A stretch of 64,000 nucleotides of DNA from an uncultured Pseudomonadota bacterium (GTDB lineage: Bacteria; Pseudomonadota; Gammaproteobacteria; Burkholderiales; Methylophilaceae): positions 26,630 through 90,629 of the forward strand of contig CAIRBH010000022.1 in NCBI GenBank assembly GCA_903876765.1, written 5' to 3'. The notes below the pieces were generated by a model that saw only the letters and a list, made by a program, of their open reading frames with translations, had not been told where the DNA came from and did no database searches. The position numbers and the translations under genes are program-made. How positions within the stretch are numbered: position 1 is the stretch's first letter; the number at the start of each line of letters is the position of its first letter. Below are positions 37,288 to 48,720 of this stretch, piece by piece.

Positions 37288-39846
37288 TTACTTAGCCTCT
37301 TCTGTCTCGGCTTCGTCAGTTTCAACAATTTTTTCCAGGCCAGACAGTTTTTCACCCTCACCTAAATTGATTAAGGTTACCCCTTGCGTGGCTCGACCTA
37401 ACTCGCGAATTTCTTTTACGCGAGTGCGTATCAACACCCCACCAGTGGTAATGAGCATAATTTCATCTTCATCATTGACTAATTTTGCAGCTACAACTAA
37501 GCCATTGCGCTCACTTACGGCGATGGCTTTGACCCCTTGCGTACCACGGCCTGAATGGCGGAAATCAGCCAACTGAGTGCGTTTGCCATAGCCGTTTTCC
37601 GTGGCCACCAATACCGTTTGCTTATCATCATCGGCAATCAATAATGATAGCACTTGCTGTTTAGCCGCTAATTTCATGCCACGTACACCTCGTGTAGCAC
37701 GACCCATTTGACGTACATCTTCCTCATCAAACCACACGGCTTTACCGCCGTTTGAGACCAGCACGATATCGTTAGCACCATTAGTCACTTCAGCACCAAT
37801 CAGGTAATCGCCCTCATCTAAATTAATAGCAATAATGCCTGATTTGCGCGGATTAGCGAACTCAGTGAGCGCCGTTTTCTTCACCGTGCCTAGTGCCGTT
37901 GCCATAAAAATAAAATGATTTTCATCAAATTCTTTGACTGAAAGAATAGCGTTAATTTTCTCGCCTTCTTCTAACGGGAATAAATTAACAATAGGCTTAC
38001 CACGGCCAGTACGACTGCCCTGCGGCACTTCATAGACCTTTAACCAGTAAACTCGTCCGCGACTACTAAAACAAAGAATGTAGTCATGCGTATTGGCGAC
38101 AAACATTTTATCGATAAAGTCATCTTCTTTGGTCGGCGCAGCTTGCTTACCGCGACCGCCGCGGCGTTGGGCACGATACTCATCTAGCGGCTGTGATTTG
38201 ACATAGCCAGTATGCGATAGCGTGACGACGACATCTTGCGGCGTAATGAGATCTTCTAAAGATAGATCTTGCGCGTTGACGACAATTTCACTGCGGCGTT
38301 TATCGGCAAATTGTTTTCTAATCTCGTTCAGTTCATCGCTAATGATGGTTGTCACGCGCGCAGGTGTAGCTAAAATATGAAGCAAATCTGCAATAATATC
38401 CATCACCTCTTTGTATTCAGTCACTACTTTATCTTGCTCAAGGCCAGTTAAGCGTTGCAAGCGCATTTGCAGAATTTCTTGCGCCTGCACATCGCTTAAT
38501 TTATAGCCGGCAGGTGTTAAGCCAAAATCTATGCTCAAGCCTTCAGGACGCGAGGCCTCCATAGCCGCACGTTTTAACATTTCCTCAACCACAGGCGACT
38601 TCCAAACCTTAGCCATTAAATCTATTTTGGCCTCCGGTGGCGTAGGCGCGGCCTTAATCAAGGCGATCATCTCATCCACATTTGCCAGAGCTACTGCCAA
38701 ACCTTCTAAAATATGGCCGCGCGCGCGGGCCTTTTTCAGCTCAAACACGGTGCGGCGGGTAATCACTTCACGTCTATGCCGTAAGAATGCCTCTAGCATT
38801 TGTTTAAGATTTAATAAACGTGGCTGACCATCAAGCAAGGCCACCATATTCATACCAAAGGTATCTTGCAGCTGCGTTTGTTTGTAAAGATTATTCAAGA
38901 CCACTTCAGCAATCTCGCCGCGCTTAAGCTCAATCACTACGCGCATGCCAGATTTATCTGACTCATCGCGCAAATCAGAAATGCCTTCAATTTTCTTTTC
39001 GTTGACTAATTCGGCGATCTTCTCAACAAAGGTTTTTTTATTCACTTGATACGGCAGTTCATCAACGATTAAGGCTTCACGACCGCCACGTTCCAAATCT
39101 TCAACGTGGGTGCGGCCTCGCATCACTACTCGACCACGACCAGTGCGATAACCTTCTTTTACACCTACAGTGCCGTAAATAATCCCTGCAGTTGGAAAAT
39201 CAGGCGCAGGTACTAATTCAATCAGCTCTTCTATGCCTAATTCTGGGTCTGCAAGCAAGGCAAGGCAGGCATCTAGCACTTCATTAAGGTTATGTGGCGG
39301 AATGTTGGTGGCCATACCGACGGCAATACCCGAACTACCATTGATGAGTAAATTAGGAATTCGAGCTGGCATGATGAGGGGCTCATGCTCACTACCATCG
39401 TAGTTGGGGCCAAAATCTACGGTTTCTTTATCGATATCAGCCAATAATTCATGGGCGATTTTAGCCATACGGATTTCTGTATAGCGCATCGCGGCGGCAT
39501 TGTCACCATCGACTGAGCCAAAGTTACCTTGCCCATCAACCAGCATATAACGCAAACTAAAATCTTGCGCCATACGCACTATGGTGTCGTACACGGCAGT
39601 ATCGCCATGCGGATGGTACTTACCAATCACATCGCCAACAATACGTGCAGATTTTTTATACGGTTTGTTGTAGTCATTGCTCAGCTCATGCATGGCAAAT
39701 AAAACGCGGCGATGCACTGGCTTTAAACCATCTCTCACATCGGGTAAGGCACGCCCTACAATCACACTCATAGCATAATCCAGATAAGATCGACGCATCT
39801 CATCTTCTAGGCTAATTGGTAGGGTTTCTTTAGCGAATTGATCCAT
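37288..39846 (-). CDS. gyrA: DNA gyrase subunit A
   Basis: An 852-residue type IIA topoisomerase subunit. The active-site tyrosine is Tyr122 in [11 protein letters not shown]. The quinolone-resistance region reads [16 protein letters not shown], so position 83 is Thr and 87 is Asp. Thr83 is a normal wild-type residue in some Proteobacteria, so this is not evidence of resistance. The C-terminal beta-pinwheel has the GyrA box QRRGGRG needed for DNA wrapping. It forms A2B2 gyrase with GyrB (not in the window). Confidence 0.98.
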   Translation of the reverse strand: MDQFAKETLPISLEDEMRRSYLDYAMSVIVGRALPDVRDGLKPVHRRVLFAMHELSNDYNKPYKKSARIVGDVIGKYHPHGDTAVYDTIVRMAQDFSLRYMLVDGQGNFGSVDGDNAAAMRYTEIRMAKIAHELLADIDKETVDFGPNYDGSEHEPLIMPARIPNLLINGSSGIAVGMATNIPPHNLNEVLDACLALLADPELGIEELIELVPAPDFPTAGIIYGTVGVKEGYRTGRGRVVMRGRTHVEDLERGGREALIVDELPYQVNKKTFVEKIAELVNEKKIEGISDLRDESDKSGMRVVIELKRGEIAEVVLNNLYKQTQLQDTFGMNMVALLDGQPRLLNLKQMLEAFLRHRREVITRRTVFELKKARARGHILEGLAVALANVDEMIALIKAAPTPPEAKIDLMAKVWKSPVVEEMLKRAAMEASRPEGLSIDFGLTPAGYKLSDVQAQEILQMRLQRLTGLEQDKVVTEYKEVMDIIADLLHILATPARVTTIISDELNEIRKQFADKRRSEIVVNAQDLSLEDLITPQDVVVTLSHTGYVKSQPLDEYRAQRRGGRGKQAAPTKEDDFIDKMFVANTHDYILCFSSRGRVYWLKVYEVPQGSRTGRGKPIVNLFPLEEGEKINAILSVKEFDENHFIFMATALGTVKKTALTEFANPRKSGIIAINLDEGDYLIGAEVTNGANDIVLVSNGGKAVWFDEEDVRQMGRATRGVRGMKLAAKQQVLSLLIADDDKQTVLVATENGYGKRTQLADFRHSGRGTQGVKAIAVSERNGLVVAAKLVNDEDEIMLITTGGVLIRTRVKEIRELGRATQGVTLINLGEGEKLSGLEKIVETDEAETEEAK

Positions 39847-39910
39847 TTTTGAACTGACTTTTAGTTGTTTTTGTATAGCGAGATTTTAGCATGGAATAGC
39901 TGCAAGTTAG

Positions 39911-39944
39911 TAGCGCTAACATGGATTTAGCCATGTTAGCGCTA
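39911..39944. repeat. Perfect 14-bp inverted repeat upstream of gyrA
   Basis: TAGCGCTAACATGG and its exact reverse complement flank a 6-nt ATTTAG loop. No T-run follows on either strand, so it is not a canonical intrinsic terminator. It lies between the metZ stop and the gyrA start, 64 nt before the gyrA ATG. It could be a factor-dependent terminator, an mRNA-stabilising hairpin, or a protein site. Confidence 0.6.
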
Positions 39945-39975
39945 GACGCTTGAGTGCTTGTGGTTAAAGCCTAGC

Positions 39976-41166
39976 TCAGGCATTTTGAAGTGAGGATAAG
40001 TCAGCTTTCAAATCGTCAACATGCTCTAAGCCCACGGCAATTCTAACCAATCCATCACTGATCCCCGCTGCTAAACGCGCCTCAGCCGTTACTCGACTAT
40101 GCGTAGTGGTCGCTGGATGGGTAATGGTACTTTTTGCATCCCCTAAATTGGCCGTGATTGAAATCAATCGAGTAGCATCAATTAAGGCCCAAGCAGCTTG
40201 CTGCTGAGTTTGATCTGCTTTTGGCTTAACCTCAAAACTGACTATGCCACCGCCATTGGTTTGCTGCTGCATGGCAAGTGCATGTTGTGGATGCGAGGCT
40301 AATCCTGGGTAATAGACTCGAGCCACCCCTGCTTGCGCCTCAAGCCATATCGCTAAGGCCTTGGCATTTCTGGCGTGCGCTTCCATGCGAATGAACAGCG
40401 TTTCTAGTCCTTTTAAAAACACCCAAGCATTAAATGCGCTCATCGTGACACCTGCCGTGCGCAAAAAACCATACACTGGCTCCATTAAGGCTTTAGATCC
40501 AAGCACCGCACCACCTAGACAACGGCCTTGGCCATCTATGTATTTGGTAGCAGAATGAATAATGATGTCCGCCCCTAGCGCTAATGGCCGTTGAATAGCT
40601 GGCGTACAAAAACAATTATCCACCACTAAATAAGCGCCTGCCCGATGGGCAATATCTGCTAACACTTGAATATCGCAAACCTCAGTAAGCGGATTAGAAG
40701 GCGTCTCAGCAAAAAACAATTTAGTCTTGGCCGTTAGCGCCGCTTGCCAATCTGCTGGATTAGTCAATGAAACAAATGTGACCTGCAAGCCCCATCTGGC
40801 AAGGATATTGCTAAACAACTGCACGCTAGTGCCAAAAATACTACGCGATGCCACAATATGGTCGCCAGTACTGCATAGCGCCATGACGCAAGCTAATATG
40901 GCAGACATGCCACTGGAGGTGGCTACACACTGTTCTGCGCCTTCTAATGCAGCCAGTTTATTTTGAAACATCGTCACAGTAGGGTTGGTAAAGCGTGAGT
41001 AGATATTACCTGGCTCACTGCCGCCAAAGCGCGCTGCAGCTTGTGCTGCACTGTTGAATCTGAAGCTAGAGTTTAAAAATAGCGCCTCAGAATTTTCGCC
41101 AAATTCTGTCATTTCGCTACCGGCACGTACCGATAATGTTTCAGGCTGATATAGATTTTTAGTCAT
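39976..41166 (-). CDS. metZ: O-succinylhomoserine sulfhydrylase
   Basis: A PLP gamma-family enzyme of 396 residues from the preferred start. The PLP lysine lies in ADIIIHSATKYIDGQGRCLGG, with NIYSRFTNPTV and ETPSNPLTEV upstream. It converts O-succinylhomoserine and sulfide to homocysteine in methionine synthesis. I start at the ATG at 41166 (MTKNLYQPETLSVRAG), which has AAGAG at good distance; the track's start at 41208 adds 14 non-conserved residues. It lies downstream of purF, separated by a terminator. Confidence 0.92.
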   Translation of the reverse strand: MTKNLYQPETLSVRAGSEMTEFGENSEALFLNSSFRFNSAAQAAARFGGSEPGNIYSRFTNPTVTMFQNKLAALEGAEQCVATSSGMSAILACVMALCSTGDHIVASRSIFGTSVQLFSNILARWGLQVTFVSLTNPADWQAALTAKTKLFFAETPSNPLTEVCDIQVLADIAHRAGAYLVVDNCFCTPAIQRPLALGADIIIHSATKYIDGQGRCLGGAVLGSKALMEPVYGFLRTAGVTMSAFNAWVFLKGLETLFIRMEAHARNAKALAIWLEAQAGVARVYYPGLASHPQHALAMQQQTNGGGIVSFEVKPKADQTQQQAAWALIDATRLISITANLGDAKSTITHPATTTHSRVTAEARLAAGISDGLVRIAVGLEHVDDLKADLSSLQNA

Positions 41167-41226
41167 AATATTCTCTTGTGATCTGGGTATTAAAATACTT
41201 CTAGGCATTAAATTCTTCTGGGCGTT

Positions 41227-41265
41227 AAAAAACCCGCCTAAGCTATTGTAGCCAAAACGGGTTTT
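41227..41265 (-). terminator. Terminator of purF
   Basis: The stem AAAACCCG/CGGGTTTT with a 21-nt loop is followed by more T residues on the - strand (GGGTTTTTTAACG). It lies about 125 nt beyond the purF stop and upstream of metZ, separating their transcripts. The long loop lowers confidence. Confidence 0.6.
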
Positions 41266-41390
41266 GTTAACTCGCTTTAGCTGTATTTATAATGCGCCCG
41301 CAAGCTGAGTAAGACTTAGTTTAAATTAGTCACTCAAATCAGCGCAACTTCATGTTATGCCTAACTTAGCCAAAGGTCAAGACAGTCGCT

Positions 41391-42929
41391 TTATTCCACC
41401 AACTCATCTTCAAAGTTATCAATTAAATTTAAGTCTATTTGCGTACTGGCATTCGATGGCTTTTGTTTCATATTCAAATCACCACGCGCGGCCTCAATAT
41501 TGGCCAAATAGGCAGCATTAATATCGCCCGTCACATACTTGCCATCAAAACATGAGCAATCAAAATTTTGAATTTTTGGGTTGCTTAATTTAACCCCTGC
41601 CACCAAGGCATCCAAATCTTGATAAATGAGCGCATCGGCGCCTATTTCTTGGCATATTTCTTCGTCCGTCCTGCCCGTTGCTAGCAGCTCATCGCGGCTA
41701 GGCATATCAATACCATACACATTAGGAAAGCGCACTGGTGGCGCAGCAGAGGCAAAATAGACTTTATTAGCGCCCGCATCACGCGCCATTTGCACGATTT
41801 GCTGTGAGGTTGTGCCGCGTACGATGGAGTCATCTACCAGCAAGACATTTTTACCTTTAAATTCTATCCCTATAGGATTAAGTTTTTGTCGTACTGATTT
41901 TTTACGCAAGGCCTGACCTGGCATAATAAAAGTACGGCCTATATAACGGTTTTTAATGAAACCTTCTCGATAATCCAAACCCAAGGCGATGCCTACCTGT
42001 AGCGCACTTGGGCGACTAGTATCAGGAATGGGGATGACAACATCTATTTTTTTATCAGGCCATTCGCGCTTAATTTTTTCAGCTAAACTTTTGCCCATAT
42101 CTAAGCGAGTTTGATAAACCGAGACTTCATCAATCACAGAATCAGGGCGCGCCAAATAGACGTATTCAAAAATACATGGGTTTAATTTGGCGTTTTCTGC
42201 ACATTGGCGACTGTAAAAATTGCCATTCAAATCAATAAAAATTGCCTCGCCAGGCTCAACGTCGCGTACTAAAGTAAAGCCAAGCACATCTAGCGCAACG
42301 CTTTCTGAGGCAATAATATACTCTGTGCCTTTATCTGTATTTGCTTTACCAATGACCAGCGGACGTATGCCATTGGGGTCACGAAACGCCAATAAACCAA
42401 AATTAGCGATCATAGCAACCACTGCATAAGCGCCTTTACAGCGTCTATGCACGCCAGCCACCGCATCAAATGTCATGTCTGTATTGAGGACCGCATTGCG
42501 TGAGGTTTGCTCAATTTCGTGCGCCAACACGTTTAGCAACACCTCCGAGTCGGAATTAGTATTGATGTGACGCAAATCCTGACGAAACATCTCGGATTTC
42601 AATTGCTCAGAATTAGTCAAATTGCCGTTGTGACCTAGCACGATGCCAAATGGCGAGTTAACGTAAAAAGGTTGCGCCTCTGCGGCACTGGATGAGCCAG
42701 CCGTGGGATAGCGCACGTGGCCGATGCCGACATTGCCGACTAAGCTTCGCATGTGGCGTGTTTGGAATACATCTTTAACCAAGCCGTTATTTTTGTGCAT
42801 AAAAAAGGTATTGCCGTCAGTGGTGACTATACCTGCCGCATCCTGCCCTCTATGCTGCAATACCAATAGGCCGTCGTACAACAGCTGATTGACAGGGTTT
42901 TTACCAACTATGCCTATAATTCCACACAT
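41391..42929 (-). CDS. purF: Amidophosphoribosyltransferase
   Basis: A 512-residue enzyme opening MCGIIGIVG, where Cys2 becomes the N-terminal glutaminase nucleophile. The PRPP-binding motif is [14 protein letters not shown]. It commits PRPP to purine synthesis. It follows cvpA by 73 nt, the E. coli-like cvpA-purF order. The C-terminal [15 protein letters not shown] resembles the proteobacterial, iron-free group. Confidence 0.98.
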   Translation of the reverse strand: MCGIIGIVGKNPVNQLLYDGLLVLQHRGQDAAGIVTTDGNTFFMHKNNGLVKDVFQTRHMRSLVGNVGIGHVRYPTAGSSSAAEAQPFYVNSPFGIVLGHNGNLTNSEQLKSEMFRQDLRHINTNSDSEVLLNVLAHEIEQTSRNAVLNTDMTFDAVAGVHRRCKGAYAVVAMIANFGLLAFRDPNGIRPLVIGKANTDKGTEYIIASESVALDVLGFTLVRDVEPGEAIFIDLNGNFYSRQCAENAKLNPCIFEYVYLARPDSVIDEVSVYQTRLDMGKSLAEKIKREWPDKKIDVVIPIPDTSRPSALQVGIALGLDYREGFIKNRYIGRTFIMPGQALRKKSVRQKLNPIGIEFKGKNVLLVDDSIVRGTTSQQIVQMARDAGANKVYFASAAPPVRFPNVYGIDMPSRDELLATGRTDEEICQEIGADALIYQDLDALVAGVKLSNPKIQNFDCSCFDGKYVTGDINAAYLANIEAARGDLNMKQKPSNASTQIDLNLIDNFEDELVE

Positions 42930-43002
42930 GAATAAAGCCTTAAGTAATGAATTCTATAAATTTAAATATTGCTAGTGCAGATTGATGCTGAATCAAGTTA
43001 AA

Positions 43003-43494
43003 TTATTCGTACTTAATGTACTTAGTAATATTGTCCGGCACCCAAGGCATTAAGCTAAGCACCAAGGCCTCTATAGGCGCACTAAACATAGCATTGCGCC
43101 AGCGCTCATCTTGCGGCATATTAGTCAGCCCCGCTAAAAACACCAGAATACACACAATCAATACGCCACGCGTCAAGCCAAAAAAAGCACCCATCAAGCG
43201 ATTTAGCCAGCCTAGACCCATCTTTTTAAACACCGCAGACAGCGCAATCGCTAATAAACTAGTCACTAACAAGGTAGCAAAAAATAGCACTAAAAATGCA
43301 GCTAAGATACGCAATGCATCGCTAGGAATATCCGTCGGCATCATAGGTAGCAGCTCGCTGGCATAGGTTTTTGCCACAAAAAATGCCAGTACCCAACCTA
43401 CGATAGATAGCGCCTCTACGAGCAAGCCGCGCATTACACTTAAAATAATAGAAAGGCCTATGATAGCCAATACTAGATAATCAAAAATGGTCAT
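43003..43494 (-). CDS. cvpA: CvpA family membrane protein
   Basis: A 163-residue protein with four membrane helices; MTIFDYLVLAIIGLSIILSVMRGLLVEALSIVGWVLAFFVAK is a typical CvpA start. In E. coli CvpA is needed for colicin V production and envelope stress tolerance; the biochemical role is unclear. It lies between the SPOR-domain gene (41-nt gap) and purF, the standard arrangement. Confidence 0.9.
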   Translation of the reverse strand: MTIFDYLVLAIIGLSIILSVMRGLLVEALSIVGWVLAFFVAKTYASELLPMMPTDIPSDALRILAAFLVLFFATLLVTSLLAIALSAVFKKMGLGWLNRLMGAFFGLTRGVLIVCILVFLAGLTNMPQDERWRNAMFSAPIEALVLSLMPWVPDNITKYIKYE

Positions 43495-43535
43495 ATCGTT
43501 TTCATGCTAAATTTGCTTAGACTGATTAAGCCGCA

Positions 43536-44213
43536 TCACTCATGGTTAATCACCATACCAGATAAACCCTGTTTTTGCATTTGAACTAAGGCCGCTTGGG
43601 CCGCAGGGCGAGAATGATAATCCCCTGCTCTTAGTCTAATTTTATCGCCCTTAGCTGTTGTAATTTTTTCAGTATAAGATGTATAACCAGCATCTTTGAG
43701 CTTAGCTTGTAATTGCTTAATATTGGCGTCATCTGAATACACACCTATTTGTATAGAGAATAACTCGCCATTTTTGGCTGGATTTTTAGTTTCTGCCAGC
43801 TTAGCCTCGTTTAAATTTGCATCTGCTAATTTTTCAACACTTGCTTTGGCTCCCTGCGCTTTTAATTCTGGGGCTTTCACTTCTTGGGCTTTATCTGGCG
43901 CGTGATCTGGGGCTATATCTTTAGTCATATCCGCTTTGGCACTTTCGTCCACTGGCAATGGTGGCGCCACGATTGGCGCTGCTACTAAAGCTGACACCGT
44001 GGCTGGGGTAACGGCATTGCCAGCCAAGCTAGCACTGGGCAAATCTGGCATGGTAATTTTAATTGCCGCTTGTGGTGCTAAAGCAACGCGATCTTGCAGC
44101 ACCATGGGTAACAAAATCACCATCAGCAACACCAGCGCAATCGCCCCAACCAAGCGCCGGCGAGCACGTTTTTTTAAACTTAATTCTTGATCATTGGCTA
44201 ATTCAGGGGGCAT
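43536..44213 (-). CDS. SPOR-domain (DedD-like) cell division protein
   Basis: A 225-residue bitopic protein: a basic cytoplasmic start, one membrane helix (LVGAIALVLLMVILLPMVL), an Ala/Pro/Lys-rich linker, and a C-terminal SPOR domain (FSIQIGVYSDDANIKQLQAKLKDAGYTSYTEK...) that binds denuded septal peptidoglycan. The folC-dedD-cvpA context supports DedD. I prefer the ATG at 44213 (MPPELANDQELS), which has AAGGAAAG at good spacing; the track's 44243 start would overlap folC by 41 nt. Confidence 0.88.
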   Translation of the reverse strand: MPPELANDQELSLKKRARRRLVGAIALVLLMVILLPMVLQDRVALAPQAAIKITMPDLPSASLAGNAVTPATVSALVAAPIVAPPLPVDESAKADMTKDIAPDHAPDKAQEVKAPELKAQGAKASVEKLADANLNEAKLAETKNPAKNGELFSIQIGVYSDDANIKQLQAKLKDAGYTSYTEKITTAKGDKIRLRAGDYHSRPAAQAALVQMQKQGLSGMVINHE

Positions 44214-45576
44214 TACTGCTTTCCTTAAAAATTGATTTTTCAATACCTAGCTTACGCTCGCATGACTGATTAGACAAGAATTGCATCACCGTTGAAACAG
44301 TAAAAAATGAACCGAAGACCACTATCTTATCATTTTCATTGCCTTGCACACAGGCTTGTATATCAATACAAGCCTGTTGGTAAGCATCATCCGCACTTGT
44401 AAACACTTTAACACTAACATCGGCGATGGCGCTGTTAATTAACTTGGCTAAGTCTATGGCTCTAGCACCGCGCGCATGATAAATATCTGCCACATACCAA
44501 GCGTCAACCTCATGTTTAAGAGCATCTATCACGCCTTTAATGTCTTTATCTGCCAGCATGGCAAACACTGCGAAAGTTTTTGCCGTCACCGCGCTACTAG
44601 ACTGCATTTTAATCTCACCTAAATTGGCGGCTAATGCGCGCGCGGCATGCGGGTTGTGAGCCACATCTAAAATCACCCTAGGGCTATATAGCCCCGCCAC
44701 GGTTTGAAAACGACCAGCTAATCTCACAAGCTGCATGGCATTTTTAATCGCGGCCTGGGCAACGGGTAGACGGGCCTGCAAAGACTCAACGGCGGCGATT
44801 GCGCAAGCGGCATTATTAAGTTGGTATTGCCCCGCTAAAGCTGGCAGGGGAAGCGTATAGCGTATTTGCTCATTAGCCTTGTATTGCCAACCATCTGCAT
44901 GCATAAGGTAATCAAAATCACGATGCATGGTCATAAAATCCGCCTGAATTTCATGCGCTTGGGCAACTAAACTGGCGGGGGGGTTGGCATCTCCACATAT
45001 TGCGGCTATGGCTGGCCTATAAACCCCAGCCTTTTCATAGCCGATACTTTCACGAGTATCGCCTAAAAAATCTTGGTGGTCTAAATCCACACTGGTCACG
45101 ACGGCACAGCTAGGTTCAAATGCATTGACTGCGTCTAATCGCCCGCCTAAACCGACTTCTAAAATAGCAATCTCTACGCCGGTCTGTACAAAATGCCACA
45201 TTGCGGCCAAAGTTCCCACTTCAAAATAAGTCAGCGAGATAACTTGGTCATGGCCCAATCTAGCGGCATCGACAGCGCTAAACGCCGCACAAAGGTCTGC
45301 GTCATTGACCTCTATGCCATTAACTCGCACACGTTCGTTATAGCGCAACAAATGCGGCGAAGTGTAACAAGCGACATGATAGCCTGCTTGTAGATATATT
45401 TGCTCTAGCATGGCGCAGGTAGAGCCTTTGCCGTTTGTGCCCGCCACAGTAATAATCGGGAATTGAGGGTCTAGCTGCAGCCTAGCTATCATGAGCCGCA
45501 CCCGATCTAAACCCATGGCGATAGATTTAGGGTGTAGCCCCTCTATATAACTTAACCAAGAAGCTAAATCTTGCAT
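44203..45576 (-). CDS. folC: Bifunctional folylpolyglutamate/dihydrofolate synthase
   Basis: A Mur-ligase-type ATPase, 457 residues from the preferred start. The P-loop is VAGTNGKGSTCAMLE, with YTSPHLLRYNERVRVNG, LEVGLGGRLDAVN and LDVAHNPHAARALAANLG. It makes dihydrofolate from dihydropteroate and adds glutamates. I choose ATG 45576 (MQDLASWLSYIEGLHPKSI), where conservation begins; the track start at 45633 is a TTG adding 19 residues. Its end overlaps the SPOR gene by 11 nt. Confidence 0.94.
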   Translation of the reverse strand: MQDLASWLSYIEGLHPKSIAMGLDRVRLMIARLQLDPQFPIITVAGTNGKGSTCAMLEQIYLQAGYHVACYTSPHLLRYNERVRVNGIEVNDADLCAAFSAVDAARLGHDQVISLTYFEVGTLAAMWHFVQTGVEIAILEVGLGGRLDAVNAFEPSCAVVTSVDLDHQDFLGDTRESIGYEKAGVYRPAIAAICGDANPPASLVAQAHEIQADFMTMHRDFDYLMHADGWQYKANEQIRYTLPLPALAGQYQLNNAACAIAAVESLQARLPVAQAAIKNAMQLVRLAGRFQTVAGLYSPRVILDVAHNPHAARALAANLGEIKMQSSSAVTAKTFAVFAMLADKDIKGVIDALKHEVDAWYVADIYHARGARAIDLAKLINSAIADVSVKVFTSADDAYQQACIDIQACVQGNENDKIVVFGSFFTVSTVMQFLSNQSCERKLGIEKSIFKESSNAP

Positions 45577-45646
45577 GACAGGGTCTGGACTTGCGATACT
45601 TTTAGAAATAATAAAATCCTCTAAAAATCGCAAATCAGGTCAATAA

Positions 45647-46510
45647 TTAAGCGGCGGCTGGCAGGCGCATTAAATTTGCCAAAATGGATGCCAAACGATC
45701 ACGCATTTCACGACGATCAACAATCAAGTCAATGGCGCCATGCTCTAACAAAAACTCTGCGCGCTGAAAACCATCTGGCAAGGTTTCTCGCACAGTTTGC
45801 TCAATCACACGTGGGCCAGCAAAGCCAATGAGCGCTTGCGGTTCAGCAACAATAATATCGCCTAACATAGCAAAGCTAGCAGACACCCCACCCATAGTAG
45901 GATCAGTCAACACTGAAATAAAAGGTAAACCTGCTTTACTGAGCTGTGTAAGTGCTGCGCTTGTTTTGGCCATTTGCATGAGTGATAGCAAACCTTCTTG
46001 CATACGTGCGCCGCCACTGGCAGCAACGCAAATAAAGGCCATTTTGTTGTCAATAGCGGTTTGCACACCACGTGCAAAGCGCTCACCGACTACCGAGCCC
46101 ATAGAGCCGCCCATAAATTTAAATTCAAATGCAGCAACCACCACAGGGATGCTTTTCATGCTGCCTTGCACCACGACAAGTGCGTCTTTTTCGCCGACCG
46201 CATGCTGCGATTCATTAATGCGCTCAGCATAGCTTTTGCTATCTCTGAATTTCAGCGGATCTATAGGCTGCACAGTCGCGCCTACTTCAAACTGACCTTC
46301 AGCATCTAGCAATAAGGCAATGCGTTCGCGCGCGCTAATACGATTGTGATAGGCGCATTTTGGGCAAACTTCGGCATTATCTTCTAGATCTTTTTTATAA
46401 AGCACAGATTGACATGCGGGGCATTTACTCCAAAGACCCTCAGGTACAGTTTTTTTATCGCGGCCCACCACACGTTTAATTTTTTGCGGTAATTTATCTA
46501 ACCAACTCAT
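45647..46510 (-). CDS. accD: Acetyl-CoA carboxylase carboxyltransferase subunit beta
   Basis: A 287-residue protein with an N-terminal zinc ribbon ([23 protein letters not shown]) and a crotonase-like carboxyltransferase core ([53 protein letters not shown]). With AccA it transfers carboxyl from carboxybiotin to acetyl-CoA, the first step in fatty acid synthesis. It sits between trpA (32 nt) and folC, the conserved trpA-accD-folC order. Confidence 0.98.
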   Translation of the reverse strand: MSWLDKLPQKIKRVVGRDKKTVPEGLWSKCPACQSVLYKKDLEDNAEVCPKCAYHNRISARERIALLLDAEGQFEVGATVQPIDPLKFRDSKSYAERINESQHAVGEKDALVVVQGSMKSIPVVVAAFEFKFMGGSMGSVVGERFARGVQTAIDNKMAFICVAASGGARMQEGLLSLMQMAKTSAALTQLSKAGLPFISVLTDPTMGGVSASFAMLGDIIVAEPQALIGFAGPRVIEQTVRETLPDGFQRAEFLLEHGAIDLIVDRREMRDRLASILANLMRLPAAA

Positions 46511-46542
46511 CTCATTTTCCTTTTCGGCACATGCTTGTGTGA

Positions 46543-47343
46543 TTAGGCAGCGTCAACTGCCAGTTTTAGTTCGGTCATTAAGGTGGCAACATTTGTCAGC
46601 AAATTAGCCTCATTAGAGGCTTCAATGGCTAGTACGATGCGGCTGCCAACCACCACAGCATCGGCAATAGCGGCGGTTGCTTTTGCCGTTGCTGCATCAC
46701 GAATACCAAAGCCTACACCAACAGGCAGCTTAGTTTGCTCGCGGATAGAAGCCACGCGCGCCGCCACTTCGACAATATCTAAATTGGCTGCGCCAGTGAC
46801 GCCTTTTAGTGATACATAATAAACAAAACCACTGGCCTGATTGACAATTAATTCAACACGCTTCGCATCAGTGGTCGGTGATAATAAAAATACTGGGTCA
46901 ATATCACGAGCACGCAGTTCTTTAACAAAGCCAGCACATTCTTCTGGTGGATAATCTACAGTAATCACGCCGTCCACATCGGCTGACTTAGCGCGGTCGG
47001 CAAATGCAACAGCACCAATCGCTTCTATAGGATTAGCATAGCCCATCAATATAATTGGCGTAGCCTGATCAGTTTCACGAAAGGCTCTGACCATATCAAG
47101 TACCGCAGTTAAACCCACCTTATGCGACAAAGCCCGCTCACTGGCACGCTGTATCACTGGGCCATCAGCCATAGGGTCAGAAAATGGCACCCCCAGCTCT
47201 ATCATATCTGCACCATTTTTTACCAAAGTATGCATTAAGCTGACAGTAAACTTAGGATGCGGATCGCCAGCGGTAATATATGGGATTAAAGCGGTTTTAC
47301 CTTGTTGCTTGAGGGTTGCAAAGGCTGATTGAATTCTAGACAT
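46543..47343 (-). CDS. trpA: Tryptophan synthase alpha chain
   Basis: A 266-residue TIM barrel. The catalytic Glu lies in [21 protein letters not shown], followed by the conserved [12 protein letters not shown] and [14 protein letters not shown]. It cleaves indole-3-glycerol phosphate and channels indole to TrpB. A 119-nt gap separates it from trpB, more than usual for this pair. Confidence 0.98.
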   Translation of the reverse strand: MSRIQSAFATLKQQGKTALIPYITAGDPHPKFTVSLMHTLVKNGADMIELGVPFSDPMADGPVIQRASERALSHKVGLTAVLDMVRAFRETDQATPIILMGYANPIEAIGAVAFADRAKSADVDGVITVDYPPEECAGFVKELRARDIDPVFLLSPTTDAKRVELIVNQASGFVYYVSLKGVTGAANLDIVEVAARVASIREQTKLPVGVGFGIRDAATAKATAAIADAVVVGSRIVLAIEASNEANLLTNVATLMTELKLAVDAA

Positions 47344-47462
47344 AGTTAAATTTTAGTGTACTTAATGTTTCGTTAAATTATGGCGTTAATTGATAGCGTT
47401 AATTGATAAGCTTGTTTTATAGCGCAAGATAATTGGCATGCTGCTAACAGAAAACGTGTATC

Positions 47463-48665
47463 TTATAAAGTGATGTTGGCCAGCTTAGCCACAGTGTTGA
47501 TATCTTTATCACCACGGCCAGACAGGTTGACAAGCAAAATTTGATCTGACGTCATGGTTTTAGCCATTTTTTCTGCATAAGCGAGCGCATGGCTAGATTC
47601 TAGTGCAGGGATTATGCCTTCTGTGCGGCATAATTGATGAAACGCTGTCATAGCCTCATCATCCGTCACCGCTACATATTCTGCACGATGAATGTCTTTG
47701 AGCCAAGCATGCTCTGGTCCTACGCCAGGGTAATCCAAACCAGCCGATATTGAATGTGTTTCAATAATATTGCCATCGTTGTCTTGCATTAAATAGGTGC
47801 GATTGCCATGTAATACGCCCACAGGACTATTCGCAGTCAATGGCGCGGCATGCTTACCAGTTTCCATTCCTAGCCCTGCAGCCTCTACGCCAATTAAGCG
47901 AACATTGGGCACATCTATATAGGGGTAAAAAATACCCATGGCATTTGAACCGCCGCCCACACAAGCCACCACCGCATCGGGTTGACGTCCCACCATTTCC
48001 ATCATTTGCGCTTTAGATTCTATACCTATCACCGCTTGAAAATCTCGCACCATCATAGGGTAAGGGTGCGGGCCTGCAACAGTGCCAATAATATAAAAAG
48101 TATTATGTACGTTAGTCACCCAATCTCGCATGGCCTCATTTAGGGCATCTTTAAGCGTTTTAGAGCCACTTTCAACAGGCACTACCGTAGCGCCGAGTAA
48201 CTTCATTCTAAATACATTAGGTGCTTGGCGTTTAACATCTTCGCTACCCATATACACTACGCACTCCAGACCTAAGCGTGCAGCTATAGTCGCCGTTGCC
48301 ACGCCGTGTTGGCCTGCGCCTGTTTCAGCGATGACACGTGGCTTGCCCATACGCTTAGCTAGCAAGGCTTGGCCTATGGTGTTATTGATTTTATGTGCAC
48401 CCGTGTGATTGAGGTCTTCACGTTTAAGATAAATCTGTGCGCCACCAACTTTTTCTGACCAGCGCTTGGCATGATAAATAGGGCTAGGACGACCGACAAA
48501 ATGTTTTAAGTCATAAGCATATTCCGCTAAAAATACTGGGTCATGCCGATATTTTTCGTACATCACGCGCAGCTCTTCTAGCGCCTCAACCAAGGTTTCT
48601 GCAACAAAGGTCCCACCGTATTGGCCAAAATGTCCACGTGCATCTGGCATATCATAAAGCTGCAT
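47463..48665 (-). CDS. trpB: Tryptophan synthase beta chain
   Basis: A 400-residue PLP enzyme: [35 protein letters not shown] contains the PLP lysine, and [15 protein letters not shown] the phosphate-binding loop. It joins indole and serine to tryptophan. The start is ATG 48665 ([18 protein letters not shown]), with GAGGAAG before it. The track's 48767 start adds 34 residues overlapping trpF and is rejected. Confidence 0.97.
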   Translation of the reverse strand: MQLYDMPDARGHFGQYGGTFVAETLVEALEELRVMYEKYRHDPVFLAEYAYDLKHFVGRPSPIYHAKRWSEKVGGAQIYLKREDLNHTGAHKINNTIGQALLAKRMGKPRVIAETGAGQHGVATATIAARLGLECVVYMGSEDVKRQAPNVFRMKLLGATVVPVESGSKTLKDALNEAMRDWVTNVHNTFYIIGTVAGPHPYPMMVRDFQAVIGIESKAQMMEMVGRQPDAVVACVGGGSNAMGIFYPYIDVPNVRLIGVEAAGLGMETGKHAAPLTANSPVGVLHGNRTYLMQDNDGNIIETHSISAGLDYPGVGPEHAWLKDIHRAEYVAVTDDEAMTAFHQLCRTEGIIPALESSHALAYAEKMAKTMTSDQILLVNLSGRGDKDINTVAKLANITL

Positions 48666-48720
48666 TTTTACTTCCTCAATATCATGATTGGCATAGTCTA
48701 AATTGTCACCTAGGCTAAAT

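Noticed and set aside
37516-39846. Quinolone resistance in GyrA (Thr83)
   Set aside because: Thr83 is a normal residue in several Proteobacteria and Asp87 is unchanged; no resistance can be inferred.
45828-46232. 134-aa and 103-aa + strand ORFs within accD
   Set aside because: accD is intact on the - strand with its zinc ribbon and core; these are reading-frame shadows.
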